The notes under the pieces were generated by a model. It made no database searches. It was not told the origin of the DNA and saw only the letters and a list, made by a program, of their open reading frames with translations. Shown piece by piece: positions 36,323-45,434 of a stretch of 64,000 nucleotides of DNA. How positions within the stretch are numbered: position 1 is the stretch's first letter; every line of letters begins with the position of its first letter. The position numbers and the translations under genes were made by a program. This DNA is from Oxalobacteraceae bacterium OTU3CINTB1 (lineage in GTDB: Bacteria; Pseudomonadota; Gammaproteobacteria; Burkholderiales; Burkholderiaceae_D): assembly GCA_024123955.1 (NCBI GenBank), contig CP099652.1:3782001-3846000 (forward strand), given 5' to 3'.

Positions 36323-37026
36323 CGCACCGCTCCGTTCTTGCTCAAAGGCGGAAACACCAACTCCTGGCCCGGCACCAGCGCGCGAAAGTCCGACAGCCCG
36401 TTGACGCGCGCGACGTCCAGATAGTGGCGCGGGTCGCCATAGACCCTGAAGCACATCAGCGGCAGCCGGTCGCCGGCGCGCACGGTGCGGATATGTGTCA
36501 GGTCGGGCGAACGGCGGTCCTCCTTGGCGATGCGCTTCTGTTCCTCGATGCTGCCTTTGAACTTGGTCTTGGCCAGCGCGCGGATCGGCTGCCCGTCCGG
36601 ATTAAACAGCTTGTAGGTGATGGCCAGCTCGATCGCCCGTCCCTTGAAGATCAGGTTCCCCCACACCAGCTTGAGGTGGAACGGTTCATGCGAATCGGGG
36701 CGGTACTCGGTCAGCAGCTTGCGGAAGGCGTCCACCTGGTCGAATACACCGTCCTTGTTTGGCTTGCCGTCGATGATGCCGGTGCTGTCGAACAAAAACT
36801 CGAACTCCAGCTCCTCCGGCATCGTGTAAGCGAACTTCTGCTGCGCGCCGCTGCTGCCCTGGCCCTGCCCTTCGGCGGTCTTGACCTTGTATTGCAGCGT
36901 GTACGTTTCCGGATTGATCAACGCCTCGAAGCTGCCCTTGGCATCGAGCTTGCCGCCGGTTTCGGCGGCCGCCGATGTCTCGAAGGCCAGTATCAGCATC
37001 TTCTCAAGTTTGCCCTGGGCTGCCAT
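36319..37026 (-). CDS. LysM-type tube-initiator/baseplate hub protein (Afp7-like)
   Basis: The 235-residue protein has an N-terminal CIS-tube-protein domain (SFEALINPETYTLQYKVK, then MPEELEFEFLFDSTG) and a C-terminal LysM-like domain (TVRAGDRLPLMCFRVYGDP through VPGQELVFPP). It probably links spike hub and tube. It starts at 37026, overlapping the DUF5908 stop by one base (TGATG), and its own stop overlaps the spike start. The tight coupling suggests fixed stoichiometry. Confidence 0.88.
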   Translation of the reverse strand: MAAQGKLEKMLILAFETSAAAETGGKLDAKGSFEALINPETYTLQYKVKTAEGQGQGSSGAQQKFAYTMPEELEFEFLFDSTGIIDGKPNKDGVFDQVDAFRKLLTEYRPDSHEPFHLKLVWGNLIFKGRAIELAITYKLFNPDGQPIRALAKTKFKGSIEEQKRIAKEDRRSPDLTHIRTVRAGDRLPLMCFRVYGDPRHYLDVARVNGLSDFRALVPGQELVFPPLSKNGAVR

Positions 37027-37208
37027 CAGCGCTCCATTTTGTTTTGCAGTATGCGCAGCACTTGCTCGACGCATTGGGCGACGATGGCTTGCTGCGCCTG
37101 GTCTCCGGACGTGTCGGCGGCGCCGCCGGCCGGCGCGGCGCCCCCTCCCGCGCCCGCGCCGGCGGTGACGGCCACCTTGATGTGCAGCTCCCTGATCTCT
37201 ATCGGCAT
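37026..37208 (-). CDS. DUF5908 small eCIS protein (Afp6-like)
   Basis: The 60-residue protein opens MPIEIRELHIKV, has a Gly/Ala/Pro-rich middle, and closes with IVAQCVEQVLRILQNK. This matches the DUF5908 family, which is found only in contractile injection loci between tube and LysM genes. Its exact role is unknown; the C-terminal helix may bind another baseplate or tube protein. Confidence 0.85.
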   Translation of the reverse strand: MPIEIRELHIKVAVTAGAGAGGGAAPAGGAADTSGDQAQQAIVAQCVEQVLRILQNKMER

Positions 37209-37236
37209 GACGGTCCCAATCTACGCCTGTACATGG

Positions 37237-37674
37237 CTACTGGATATTGAAGTAACGGTAGGACAGCTCCATCGTCTCGATGACCACCGTGTTCTCGCCC
37301 GAGTTGAAATCGCTGACGGACCACTTCTTCGGTATCGCCTGCACGATCTTCCACGTGCGCAGCGGATCGCCCGCCTCGTTCATCAGGATGACGTTGACAT
37401 CGGTCGGCTCGAACACCCGGTCGCGGAAGGCGTCCATGAACCAGGCGATCAGCGCGGAATCGGTCAGCATGCCGCGCTTGAGCACCAGGTCGGCGTACTT
37501 GGTGCGGCCCGGCAGCTTGTGGCTGAACCGGTTCTCGCCGCCCTCCTTGTACTCCTCCATGTCGTATTCGACGCTCAATCCCGACACCGTCTGGAAACGG
37601 ACGTCGTTCTTGCTCTTGCTGGCACCGAATTCGACCCGGTAGTAAAAGCTCCACGGCGGATAGTAGTCGCTCAT
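37237..37674 (-). CDS. eCIS tail tube protein 2 (Afp5-like)
   Basis: The 145-residue protein is a gp19/Hcp-fold tube subunit with PPWSFYYRVEFG at the start, FQTVSGLSVEYDMEEYKEGG, LPGRTKYADLVLKRGM and the closing METMELSYRYFNIQ-type strand. It probably forms the baseplate-proximal ring of the tube. It lies 13 bases after the first tube gene. Confidence 0.9.
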   Translation of the reverse strand: MSDYYPPWSFYYRVEFGASKSKNDVRFQTVSGLSVEYDMEEYKEGGENRFSHKLPGRTKYADLVLKRGMLTDSALIAWFMDAFRDRVFEPTDVNVILMNEAGDPLRTWKIVQAIPKKWSVSDFNSGENTVVIETMELSYRYFNIQ

Positions 37675-37687
37675 GTCCGCCGCCGGC

Positions 37688-38125
37688 TCAGATCTTCATC
37701 AGCTTCAATCCCTCGTGGGCGATTTCCAGCGTCTCGATCGCGGTCTCGTTGGCGTCCGACTTCAGGTCCGGGGCACTGATCTTGACCGGGAAGCAGCGCG
37801 TGGCCGACCATGCCGCCACCGGCAGGTGCTTCTCGTTGAGCAACCGGATGATGACGTCGCGCCGCCCCTCCGAGCGCTCGTTGGACACCTCGTCCATCCA
37901 CTTGTTGTAGTCGAAATCGGCCTCGAACTTGCCGCGCTTGAGGGTGATGTTGCCGTTCTTGGCCATCCCCGGCATGGCGATCTTGTTGAAGTCCTTGCTG
38001 TCGCTGTGACGGTACTCGATCTTCTCGCGCTCCATCACCAGCCCGGTCACCTCGGTGAAACTGATCTTGGCGCCACCCCAGTCGACCTGGAAGTGGAAAC
38101 GGGGGATGGGATATTCTTGTGCCAT
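37688..38125 (-). CDS. eCIS tail tube protein 1 (Afp1-like)
   Basis: The 145-residue gp19/Hcp-fold tube subunit shows PIPRFHFQVDWGG, FTEVTGLVMEREKIEYRHSD, MPGMAKNGNITLKRGKFE and AIETLEIAHEGLK. It is the likely main inner-tube protein, polymerising inside the sheath. It follows the sheath gene by 40 bases. Confidence 0.9.
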   Translation of the reverse strand: MAQEYPIPRFHFQVDWGGAKISFTEVTGLVMEREKIEYRHSDSKDFNKIAMPGMAKNGNITLKRGKFEADFDYNKWMDEVSNERSEGRRDVIIRLLNEKHLPVAAWSATRCFPVKISAPDLKSDANETAIETLEIAHEGLKLMKI

Positions 38126-38165
38126 GACCTACTCCTTCACTTGTACGGTGGATGAAAACCCCGGA

Positions 38166-39596
38166 TCAGGATTGCGCCAGCTTGTGCGAGAAGCGCAGGA
38201 TGATGAATTCGGCCGGCCGCACCGCCGCCAGGCCCACTTCGACGATCATGCGGCCCTCCAGCAGGTCCTGCGCCGTCATGGTTTTGTTCAGGCCCACCGC
38301 CACGTAGAAGGCGTGATCGGGCTTGGCGCCCTGCAGCGCGCCCTGGCGCCACACCACCGTGAGGAAGTTCTCGATCATCGCCTGCACCCGCACCCATGTA
38401 TTGGCGTCGTTCGGCTCGAAGACGAAGTTGGCGCAGGCCTTGTTGCACGACTCCTCGATGAAGATGAACAGCCGCCGCACATTGATGTATCGCCATTCGG
38501 CGTCGTTGCCGGCCAGCGTGCGCGCGCCCCACACCAAGGTGCCCTTGCCGGTGAACGGGCGGATGGCGTTGACCGATTTGCCGGCCACCGGATCGTCGTT
38601 GAGCAGCTCCTGGGTGGCGTTGGTGAATTCGATACTGGGCTTGAAGACCGCCGTCACGCTGACGTTGGCCGGCGCCTTCCATACGCCGCGCGAGGCGTCG
38701 ACGGCGGCGTAAATGCCGGCCATCGTGGAACTGGGCGGCAGCACGCAGGGCATATCGCGGATCGCCGCCTTGGCGCTTTCGTAGATCTGGCTGTTCTTTT
38801 CGGGGAGCTTGTCCAGCGCCTTTTGCGTGGTGGCCGCCGCGTCCAGCGTGTCGTAGTAGTCCACCAGGGTGGTCGCCTCGTCGTATGCCATGTCGAGCAC
38901 CGTGTCCAGATTGGGCGCGTAGGCGGCGCCATACTTCAAGTTGTTGACGCCTAGCTTGTCCCTGAACTTGCCGACGATCGTGTCGATCTTGGCGTGCGGG
39001 TCGCCCGGCCCGGGCTGGGCATCCTCACCGTGGACATCCATGATGACGAAACGGTCCTTCAACTTGGCGCACTGCGCCAGCGCCGCCTCGTTGATGGTGC
39101 AGAAATCGGCGAGGCCCATCGCCTGCGCCTCCGGGAAGACGATCAAGGTCGGCTCGTCGACGATCTCCAGCGCGAGCAGCCCGGCCGCCAGATCGGTCTC
39201 CTTGATGTCGGAGGTCTCCGCGTGGATGCCGACCGAGACGATATAGCACGCGCCGCCGCCGTTGGCGAAGAACATCTGCATCGCGTAGTACAGCAAGTAC
39301 TTGGAACGCTTGGTCGGATCGAGCGTGGCGGTGAACTTCTGCCCGGTCACGTTGCCGGCGGGATCCTTGGTCTTGGTCGCCTTGACGGCGATCTCCTTCT
39401 CCTTCTGCGGCAGGCCGAAATGCTGCTCGAACTCGACCATCGAGGTGATGCGCAGCGGCGTGTTGAGCGCGGCGCCGTCGAGCTTTTGGGTATAGCCGAT
39501 AAAGGCGGGAATGGCCGTGTCGACCGCCGAGATAATCGGCGGGAACTTCGGTATTTCCTCGATATAGACGCCGGGAGTCTTGTACACCTGTGCCAT
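38166..39596 (-). CDS. eCIS contractile sheath protein
   Basis: The 476-residue protein starts YKTPGVYIEEIPKFPPIISAVDT, the standard phage/eCIS sheath opening. It ends in the conserved sheath C-terminal domain (WRYINVRRLFIFIEESCNKA, EPNDANTWVRVQAMIENFL, and a final GLAAVRPAEFIILRFSHK). It contracts to drive the tube into a target membrane. Only one sheath gene is present here, whereas Afp has three. Confidence 0.93.
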   Translation of the reverse strand: MAQVYKTPGVYIEEIPKFPPIISAVDTAIPAFIGYTQKLDGAALNTPLRITSMVEFEQHFGLPQKEKEIAVKATKTKDPAGNVTGQKFTATLDPTKRSKYLLYYAMQMFFANGGGACYIVSVGIHAETSDIKETDLAAGLLALEIVDEPTLIVFPEAQAMGLADFCTINEAALAQCAKLKDRFVIMDVHGEDAQPGPGDPHAKIDTIVGKFRDKLGVNNLKYGAAYAPNLDTVLDMAYDEATTLVDYYDTLDAAATTQKALDKLPEKNSQIYESAKAAIRDMPCVLPPSSTMAGIYAAVDASRGVWKAPANVSVTAVFKPSIEFTNATQELLNDDPVAGKSVNAIRPFTGKGTLVWGARTLAGNDAEWRYINVRRLFIFIEESCNKACANFVFEPNDANTWVRVQAMIENFLTVVWRQGALQGAKPDHAFYVAVGLNKTMTAQDLLEGRMIVEVGLAAVRPAEFIILRFSHKLAQS

Positions 39597-39609
39597 CTCT
39601 ACACCTCTT

Positions 39610-40245
39610 TCAGAAAGGATTAGGGCTTATCGGGAGAATATTCGACTGGGTTTCCACAATAAGTTCGGTCTGGGTCGGCGATCCCTGGAATCGCAGGTCC
39701 AGCATACGCATCACATACATCACAAACGGATACTGCTTGCCGCCCAAGGTGCCCCAGAGATGATTGACTTCTTCCATGGCGGGGGAATACAGATCGAAGA
39801 TCAGCCGGAATTGCGACAGCCGGTCCATGACGTTGACCGGCGCGTTGAGCGCCAGCGATTGCGGCGCCACGCTGGTTTCGGTGAAAGTGTTCTCGAGCTG
39901 GAAAAAACGGATCGCGCGCGACAGCATCAGCAAGGCGCCGGTATAGCTGGTGTGGGTGGCGGCGATGAGGATTTGAAAATTCAAAAACACCGGCGGGTTT
40001 TCATACACGGCTTTGTTGCTGATCAGATCGCGCATGACGTGCGGCGTGTTCTTGAGCGATTTCTCTTCCTTGATATTGACGATCTGCAGATTGAGCACGT
40101 CGCGGGAAACGCCGCCGCCGCCGGCGGTCGCCTTGAAGCCTTCGGCGATATTGCCAAGTTCGACGATTGGTGTCGCCGTTGGGCCGTATTCCTTCAGATG
40201 AAGGTTCAGCTCGTTGACGATGATGGTCAGCGCGTGCGGAATCAC
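39610..40245 (-). CDS. eCIS tube cap/terminator (DUF4255, Afp16/Pvc16-like)
   Basis: The 211-residue protein starts IPHALTIIVNELNLHLKEYG and contains NPPVFLNFQILIAATHTSY and LDLRFQGSPTQ segments of the DUF4255/Pvc16 family. It terminates tube and sheath growth at the distal end. It is the first gene of the operon, so the operon promoter must lie in the 232 bases upstream that it shares divergently with the DUF1570-like gene. Confidence 0.88.
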   Translation of the reverse strand: MIPHALTIIVNELNLHLKEYGPTATPIVELGNIAEGFKATAGGGGVSRDVLNLQIVNIKEEKSLKNTPHVMRDLISNKAVYENPPVFLNFQILIAATHTSYTGALLMLSRAIRFFQLENTFTETSVAPQSLALNAPVNVMDRLSQFRLIFDLYSPAMEEVNHLWGTLGGKQYPFVMYVMRMLDLRFQGSPTQTELIVETQSNILPISPNPF

Positions 40246-40477
40246 GTGACGTATCTCCAGGTAGACCTGTGGGTGGGCCCGGCGTCCCTATCCGCCTGGC
40301 CTGCGACGCTAACGATCGCTAACTCAGCCAGAAGACTAGCAGCCCGGGCATAAATATCAAGCTTTATCGTTTGGCATGCCAATAAAGCCACAACTTGCAA
40401 AGTGGCAGCGAAAAAACGGTTGCAATTAACTACAGCAACTCGTGTTATCGTATTGGTAAATTTTTAGAAGAGACTTT
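40246..40477. promoter_or_regulatory. Divergent control region between eCIS operon and DUF1570-like gene
   Basis: For the plus-strand gene, -35 TTGCAA (40420-40425) and -10 TGTTAT (40443-40448) are 17 bases apart. A perfect 12-bp palindrome TTGGCATGCCAA (40371-40382), flanked by GCTTTA and TAAAGC, lies centrally and may bind a regulator. No strong promoter toward the eCIS genes stands out. Confidence 0.45.
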
Positions 40478-42247
40478 ATGAACCACCGACTTCGCGCCGC
40501 CATCTTCGCCGCGCTCGGCATCATCCCGATGCCCCACGCCGCCGCCCAACAAGGCGAGGCGCCGCAAGCTACGCAAAGTGTCACCATCGCCAACTACAAA
40601 AAGGTGTCGCCGTGGTTCCGCGCCGAGAGCCAGCACTTCGTTGTCTACGCCGATACCGGGCGCGAAGCGGCGAGCGAACTGCTCAACAATCTCGAACGCC
40701 TCGATTTTCTGCTGCGCAGTTATACCAAGCCTTACCGCAAGGCCAACGGCTCGGAGCAGAAGCTCACGTTTTACTATCAAGACCGGGTTGAGGGCCTGAG
40801 CGGCATAGACGCCTTGGCTCCGGCCGACGCCATCGGCCTGTACAGCAGCTGCGCCGCCGGCGTGCAGGGCTTCGGCTTCCATCTGGGCCAAACGTCCGAG
40901 AACGAGGGCCTTTCCTACATCTTCGAAGCCTATACCCGCCACTTCATTTACCGCCACACCGACATCCGCGCGCCGGCCGCGTTCATCGACGGCTTCGCGC
41001 AGTACTTCGCCAGCGTGCGTTTCACCGACGCCCAGATGATCGTCGGTAAAACGCCGCCGAACATCGCGCAATACCTCGACTTCCTCGACGAAGGCCACCG
41101 TTACAGCCTCGACTACACGGACGTGCTCGGGTACAAAATCGCCAACGCCAAAAACTACGCGGGTGACGCCGGCGTGCGCCTGGAATTCGCCGCCAAGTCC
41201 TGGCTATTGATGCACTACATGCTGGCTTCCGACGACAATCGCGGGCGCCTGAGCAAATACCTGAACTCGGTCTACCAGGGCAAGGACCCGGTGCCCGCGT
41301 TCGAGAGCGCCTTCGATCTGAACGCCTCGCAGTTGGGAACCGAGATGTGGCGCTACCGCCGCACCTCCGTCAAAGTGTTGACGGTCGACGTGCCCTACCT
41401 GCCCGCCGCCACGGTCAACTTCACGGCGTTGCCGGAAGCGGCCAGCGATTTCGTCATGCTCGATGCGGCCGTCAAAGCCTGTCCCGGCAAGCCGGCGGGC
41501 GAAGCTTTGCTCCGCAAGATCGCCAGCGAGGCCGGCAAGTTTCCGAAAAATGAGTTCGCGCAGACGACGTTGAGCCGGGCACGCATCGCTTTCGGCGACC
41601 CGAGGGAGGCGCTGCCCTGGCTGAAGCAGGCCATCGCTAAAAGCCCCGGCAACTTCGACGCGGTATATCTGTCGGGTCTGGCGAATTTGCGGTTGGCCGA
41701 GCAAAACCCGGGGACCGCGACGCCGGCTTACCTCCAGGCCGCGCAGCAACAGTTGCTTAACGCCCGCGAACTGAATCCCGAGTCGGCGGATGCCGCCTAC
41801 GCCTACTTCCGCGCCGAATTGCTGGGAAGATCCGAACTGAGCGACACCGCGCTGGAGGGCGCGCTGACCGCCTGGCACAGCGCGCGCGAAGTCGGCGTCT
41901 TCGCCAGATCGGCGGCGTTGACGCACGCCTATCTCGGCAATTCGTCGCAGGCGAAGATCTTGCTGAAGACGCTGGCGCTCAACACCCTTGATCCGAAAAC
42001 GGCGGCGTGGGCGGCCACCTGGCAGCAAAAGCTGGCGGCAGGCGCGAGCCGCGACGATATTCTGGCTGAAATGCGCAGCGAGCAAACCGCCCCGGCATTC
42101 AAGGAATGGACCATCGACACCGAGAGCGTCATGGCCACGGTGCGCTACAACGCGGGCCTGGACGCCGCCCAGAATTACCTGTTCAACCAAAGCGTTAATA
42201 CGGGCAGCCCGGAGAAAGTCCTGACATCGCCGCCAACCAAACGATAA
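40478..42247 (+). CDS. Secreted DUF1570-like gluzincin-fold protein with TPR tail
   Basis: The 589-residue protein has a signal peptide (ends HAAAQQ). The N-terminal half shows FRAESQHFVVYADTGREAASELL and later AAFIDGFAQYFASV, which matches peptidase-MA/DUF1570 proteins where a HExxH helix precedes a P-xWLxEGxAEY element. Here the helix reads FEAYTRHFIYRH, so the HExxH zinc motif is not intact and catalysis is doubtful. From ~residue 330 there are TPR-like repeats (EALPWLKQAIAKSPGNFDAVYLSGLANL). It is divergent from the eCIS operon. It may be a scaffold or lipid/wall-associated protein; no function is claimed. Confidence 0.7.
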   Translation: MNHRLRAAIFAALGIIPMPHAAAQQGEAPQATQSVTIANYKKVSPWFRAESQHFVVYADTGREAASELLNNLERLDFLLRSYTKPYRKANGSEQKLTFYYQDRVEGLSGIDALAPADAIGLYSSCAAGVQGFGFHLGQTSENEGLSYIFEAYTRHFIYRHTDIRAPAAFIDGFAQYFASVRFTDAQMIVGKTPPNIAQYLDFLDEGHRYSLDYTDVLGYKIANAKNYAGDAGVRLEFAAKSWLLMHYMLASDDNRGRLSKYLNSVYQGKDPVPAFESAFDLNASQLGTEMWRYRRTSVKVLTVDVPYLPAATVNFTALPEAASDFVMLDAAVKACPGKPAGEALLRKIASEAGKFPKNEFAQTTLSRARIAFGDPREALPWLKQAIAKSPGNFDAVYLSGLANLRLAEQNPGTATPAYLQAAQQQLLNARELNPESADAAYAYFRAELLGRSELSDTALEGALTAWHSAREVGVFARSAALTHAYLGNSSQAKILLKTLALNTLDPKTAAWAATWQQKLAAGASRDDILAEMRSEQTAPAFKEWTIDTESVMATVRYNAGLDAAQNYLFNQSVNTGSPEKVLTSPPTKR

Positions 42248-42348
42248 CCCACGGCGCATATGGCGGTTTTCATAACGGTTATGCGCGTGAACGCACGGTA
42301 ATTTAGCTTCCCGCGCAGTATGGTGCTCCAATAATAAAGGAGCGCGAT

Positions 42349-44718
42349 ATGATCTTTACTCTCTTCCTCGTGATACTGATCGGCGTCCCCGCCATCATCC
42401 TCGCCACGCCGGCGCTGCGCCGCAGCCTGGTCACCCCGCATATTTTCGCGCTATTCAAGCGCATCTTGCCGGCCATGTCCGACACCGAGCGCGATGCCCT
42501 CGAAGCCGGCACCACCTGGTGGGACGCCGACCTGTTCTCCGGCCGTCCCGACTGGAACAAGTTCATGAAGCTGCCGCGTCCGACCCTGACGGCCGAGGAG
42601 CAATCCTTCCTCGACCACGAGGTGCGCCATCTGTGCGAGCTGGTCGACGACTGGGAAGCGACGCAAGTCTGGCAGGGCTTGCCGGCGCCGGCCTGGCAAT
42701 ACGCCCGCGACAAGGGTTTCCTCGGCATGATCATTCCGAAGGAATACGGCGGCAAGGCTTTCTCCGCCTACATGCATTCGCAGGTGGTGATGCAGCTGTC
42801 GACGCGCTGCTCGGCGCTGGCGGTGCAAGTCATGGTGCCGAACTCGCTCGGCCCGGCCGAACTGCTGCTGCACTACGGCACCGACGAACAAAAGAACTAC
42901 TACCTCCCTCGCCTCGCCGCCGGCACCGAGATTCCCTGCTTCGCGCTGACCAGTCCCTACGCCGGCTCCGACGCGGCCGCGATTCCCGACACCGGCGTGG
43001 TGTGCATGGGCCAGTTCGAAGGCCGCGAGACGCTGGGCCTGCGCATCACCTGGAACAAGCGCTATATCACCCTGGGGCCGATCGCCACCCTGCTCGGCCT
43101 GGCCTTTCGCGTGGTCGATCCGGACGGCCTGCTGCCCGCCGGATCGAGCACCGGCATCACCTGCGCGCTGATCCCGACCACCCATCCGGGCGTGGTGATC
43201 GGCCGCCGCCACTGGCCGCTGAACGCCGTGTTCCAGAACGGCCCGACCAGCGGCGACAACGTCTTCATCCCGATGGAATGGATCATCGGCGGTCCGCGCC
43301 AGATCGGCAAGGGCTGGCGCATGCTGATGGAATGCCTGGCCGCCGGGCGCGCGATTTCGCTGCCTTCGGCCAGCGTCGGCACGGCCAAGCTGGCGGTGCG
43401 CGGCACCAGCGCCTATTGCGCGATCCGCCGCCAGTTCAAAACTTCGATCGGCAAGTTCGAAGGCGTGCAGGAGGCGCTGGCCCGCATGGGCGGTAATCTG
43501 TACATGATGGACGCGACGCGCAAGCTGTCGGCGCTGGCCGTCGACCTGGGTGAGAAGCCGGCCGTGATCTCGGCCATCGCCAAATACCACGTCACCGAGC
43601 GCGGACGCGCCGTCGTCAACGACGGCATGGACATCCTGGGCGGCAAAGGCATCTGCATGGGACCGAGCAATTTCCTCGCGCGCGCCTATCAGCAGATCCC
43701 GATCGCCATCACGGTCGAAGGCGCCAACATCCTCACGCGCTGCCTGATCATCTTCGGCCAGGGCGCGATCCGTTCGCACCCCTACGTGCTGAAGGAGATG
43801 CAAGCCACCGCCGACAGCGACCATCGCAAGGCGCTGCACGATTTCGACGCCGCCTTCTTCGGCCATATGCGCTTCGTCTGCGCCAACGCCGCGCGCGGCC
43901 TGTGGTATGGATTGACTGGCGGCGGCACCGCGCCGGTGCCGGAGCAGGCGGCCGCGCAGATGGCTGGCTACTACCGCGCCATCGGCCGCATGTCCACCGC
44001 GTTCGCGTTGATGACCGATGTGTCGATGTTCGTGCTGGGAGGGGAATTGAAGCGCCGCGAGCGCATCTCCGGCCGGCTTGGCGACGCGCTGTCGCAGATG
44101 TATTTGGCCAGCGCCACGCTGAAGCGCTACGAGGACGACGGCCGGCAGGTGGCCGACGCGCCGTACGTCCATTGGTCGGTGCAGGACGCGCTGCACAAGG
44201 CGCAGTTGGCCTTGGACGGTGTGCTGGAGAATTTCCCCAACCGTCCCGCCGCCATGCTGGCGCGCCTGCTGACGTTCCCATTCGGCCTCCCGTACTCGCC
44301 GCCGTCCGATGAACTGGGCAGCGCTGTGGCGAACGCCATGCAAACCGCCGGCGCAAGCCGCGAGCGGCTGCTGGCCGACGGCTTCCTGGCCGACGATCTG
44401 CGCGATCCGGTGGCGTGCGGCGAACTGGCGTTCGGCCTGCTGCCGCAGGTGGAGGCGGTCGAACACCGCCTCAAGCCGGCGGTGCGTGCCGGTCAACTCG
44501 AAGGCATGCCGCAAAGCCTGCCGGAGATGGAGCAGTGGGTCACGCAGGCCGCCGCCAAGGGCCTGGTCACGCCCGAGGAGCGCCGCGCTCTGTCGGACTT
44601 CGCCCGCTTCACCGACCTGTCGGTGCATGTGGACGACTTCCCGCAAGACCTCAACGCCGCCGCCGATGCCGACAAGCGCTGGCGCATGTCGGCGAAGGAA
44701 AGCGCGGTGGAGGCTTGA
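42349..44718 (+). CDS. fadE: Acyl-CoA dehydrogenase FadE
   Basis: The 789-residue protein is close in length to E. coli FadE (814). It has an N-terminal hydrophobic anchor, then the acyl-CoA dehydrogenase core (KGFLGMIIPKEYGGKAFSAY, CFALTSPYAGSDAAAIPDTG, GKFEGVQEALARMGG, GMDILGGKGICMGPSNFLAR) and the long FadE-specific C-terminal DUF1974 region. It catalyses the first step of fatty-acid beta-oxidation. The start follows AAAGGAG by a good spacing. It is a stand-alone housekeeping gene between accessory clusters. Confidence 0.92.
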   Translation: MIFTLFLVILIGVPAIILATPALRRSLVTPHIFALFKRILPAMSDTERDALEAGTTWWDADLFSGRPDWNKFMKLPRPTLTAEEQSFLDHEVRHLCELVDDWEATQVWQGLPAPAWQYARDKGFLGMIIPKEYGGKAFSAYMHSQVVMQLSTRCSALAVQVMVPNSLGPAELLLHYGTDEQKNYYLPRLAAGTEIPCFALTSPYAGSDAAAIPDTGVVCMGQFEGRETLGLRITWNKRYITLGPIATLLGLAFRVVDPDGLLPAGSSTGITCALIPTTHPGVVIGRRHWPLNAVFQNGPTSGDNVFIPMEWIIGGPRQIGKGWRMLMECLAAGRAISLPSASVGTAKLAVRGTSAYCAIRRQFKTSIGKFEGVQEALARMGGNLYMMDATRKLSALAVDLGEKPAVISAIAKYHVTERGRAVVNDGMDILGGKGICMGPSNFLARAYQQIPIAITVEGANILTRCLIIFGQGAIRSHPYVLKEMQATADSDHRKALHDFDAAFFGHMRFVCANAARGLWYGLTGGGTAPVPEQAAAQMAGYYRAIGRMSTAFALMTDVSMFVLGGELKRRERISGRLGDALSQMYLASATLKRYEDDGRQVADAPYVHWSVQDALHKAQLALDGVLENFPNRPAAMLARLLTFPFGLPYSPPSDELGSAVANAMQTAGASRERLLADGFLADDLRDPVACGELAFGLLPQVEAVEHRLKPAVRAGQLEGMPQSLPEMEQWVTQAAAKGLVTPEERRALSDFARFTDLSVHVDDFPQDLNAAADADKRWRMSAKESAVEA

Positions 44719-44816
44719 TTACTTCGCGGCGTTGACGATGCCGGTTCGCTAGCGGATTCCCCCAGACGGTCTCGCCGCCGATCGCCTCCAGCGAGTTATC
44801 TTTCGAGCTTACATGT

Positions 44817-45428
44817 TTAGGACTGACGACGCTTTGCTGCAAAACCCGTCATCAGCAATCCCGCCGCCAGCAGGACCACACCGCGCGGTTCCGGCACGGG
44901 GCTCGGTACCGGGCCGATGGCGGACATCGACAGGTCGTCCATCACAAACCAGCCCTTGTCGCGCGTGATGGTCAACCGGGAGACGTTGGCGAAGCCGGCT
45001 GGCACCCAGCTGTAGCTGCCGTTGATGGCGATGTCGCCGGTGCTGCCTATCAGCTGGTTCGCCGCATCGTAGGCCGTGATGTTGATCCACGTGGCCTTCG
45101 ATCCGTTGGTGGCGGGCGTGGCGAACCACGCGCCGTCCAGATTGAAGGCGGTGGCGCTGCTGATGCCCAGATTATTGACGCCGAAGCCGTTGGACACGAA
45201 CTGCGTGCCGGAATGCGCGCCGTTGCTGTAGCCGTTGACGGCGGTATCACCCAGGAACCAGCTGTTGGTCCAGGTCAGGCCCGCGTATGGATTGTATTTG
45301 GAGAGCGTCGACAGCTTGCCGCCCGCGCTCACATCGTCGAAGTCCACCACGGCGGCATTGGCCGGCGATGCCAGCGTCAGGATCGCGCCGGCCAAAAAGC
45401 TAATCAGTATATTTTTCATCGTCTTCAT
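44817..45428 (-). CDS. PEP-CTERM-sorted exported protein
   Basis: The 203-residue protein has a signal peptide (ends PANAAVVDFDD), a beta-rich core similar to other extracellular PEP-CTERM proteins, and the sorting signal at the end: PVPEP, a hydrophobic helix, then AAKRRQS. Such proteins are processed by exosortase and found at the cell surface or in exopolysaccharide. It starts only 6 bases after the GH74 stop (a second ATG at 45419 is equally good), so it may be co-transcribed with that gene. Its own function is unknown. Confidence 0.8.
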   Translation of the reverse strand: MKTMKNILISFLAGAILTLASPANAAVVDFDDVSAGGKLSTLSKYNPYAGLTWTNSWFLGDTAVNGYSNGAHSGTQFVSNGFGVNNLGISSATAFNLDGAWFATPATNGSKATWINITAYDAANQLIGSTGDIAINGSYSWVPAGFANVSRLTITRDKGWFVMDDLSMSAIGPVPSPVPEPRGVVLLAAGLLMTGFAAKRRQS

Positions 45429-45434
45429 CTCTCA

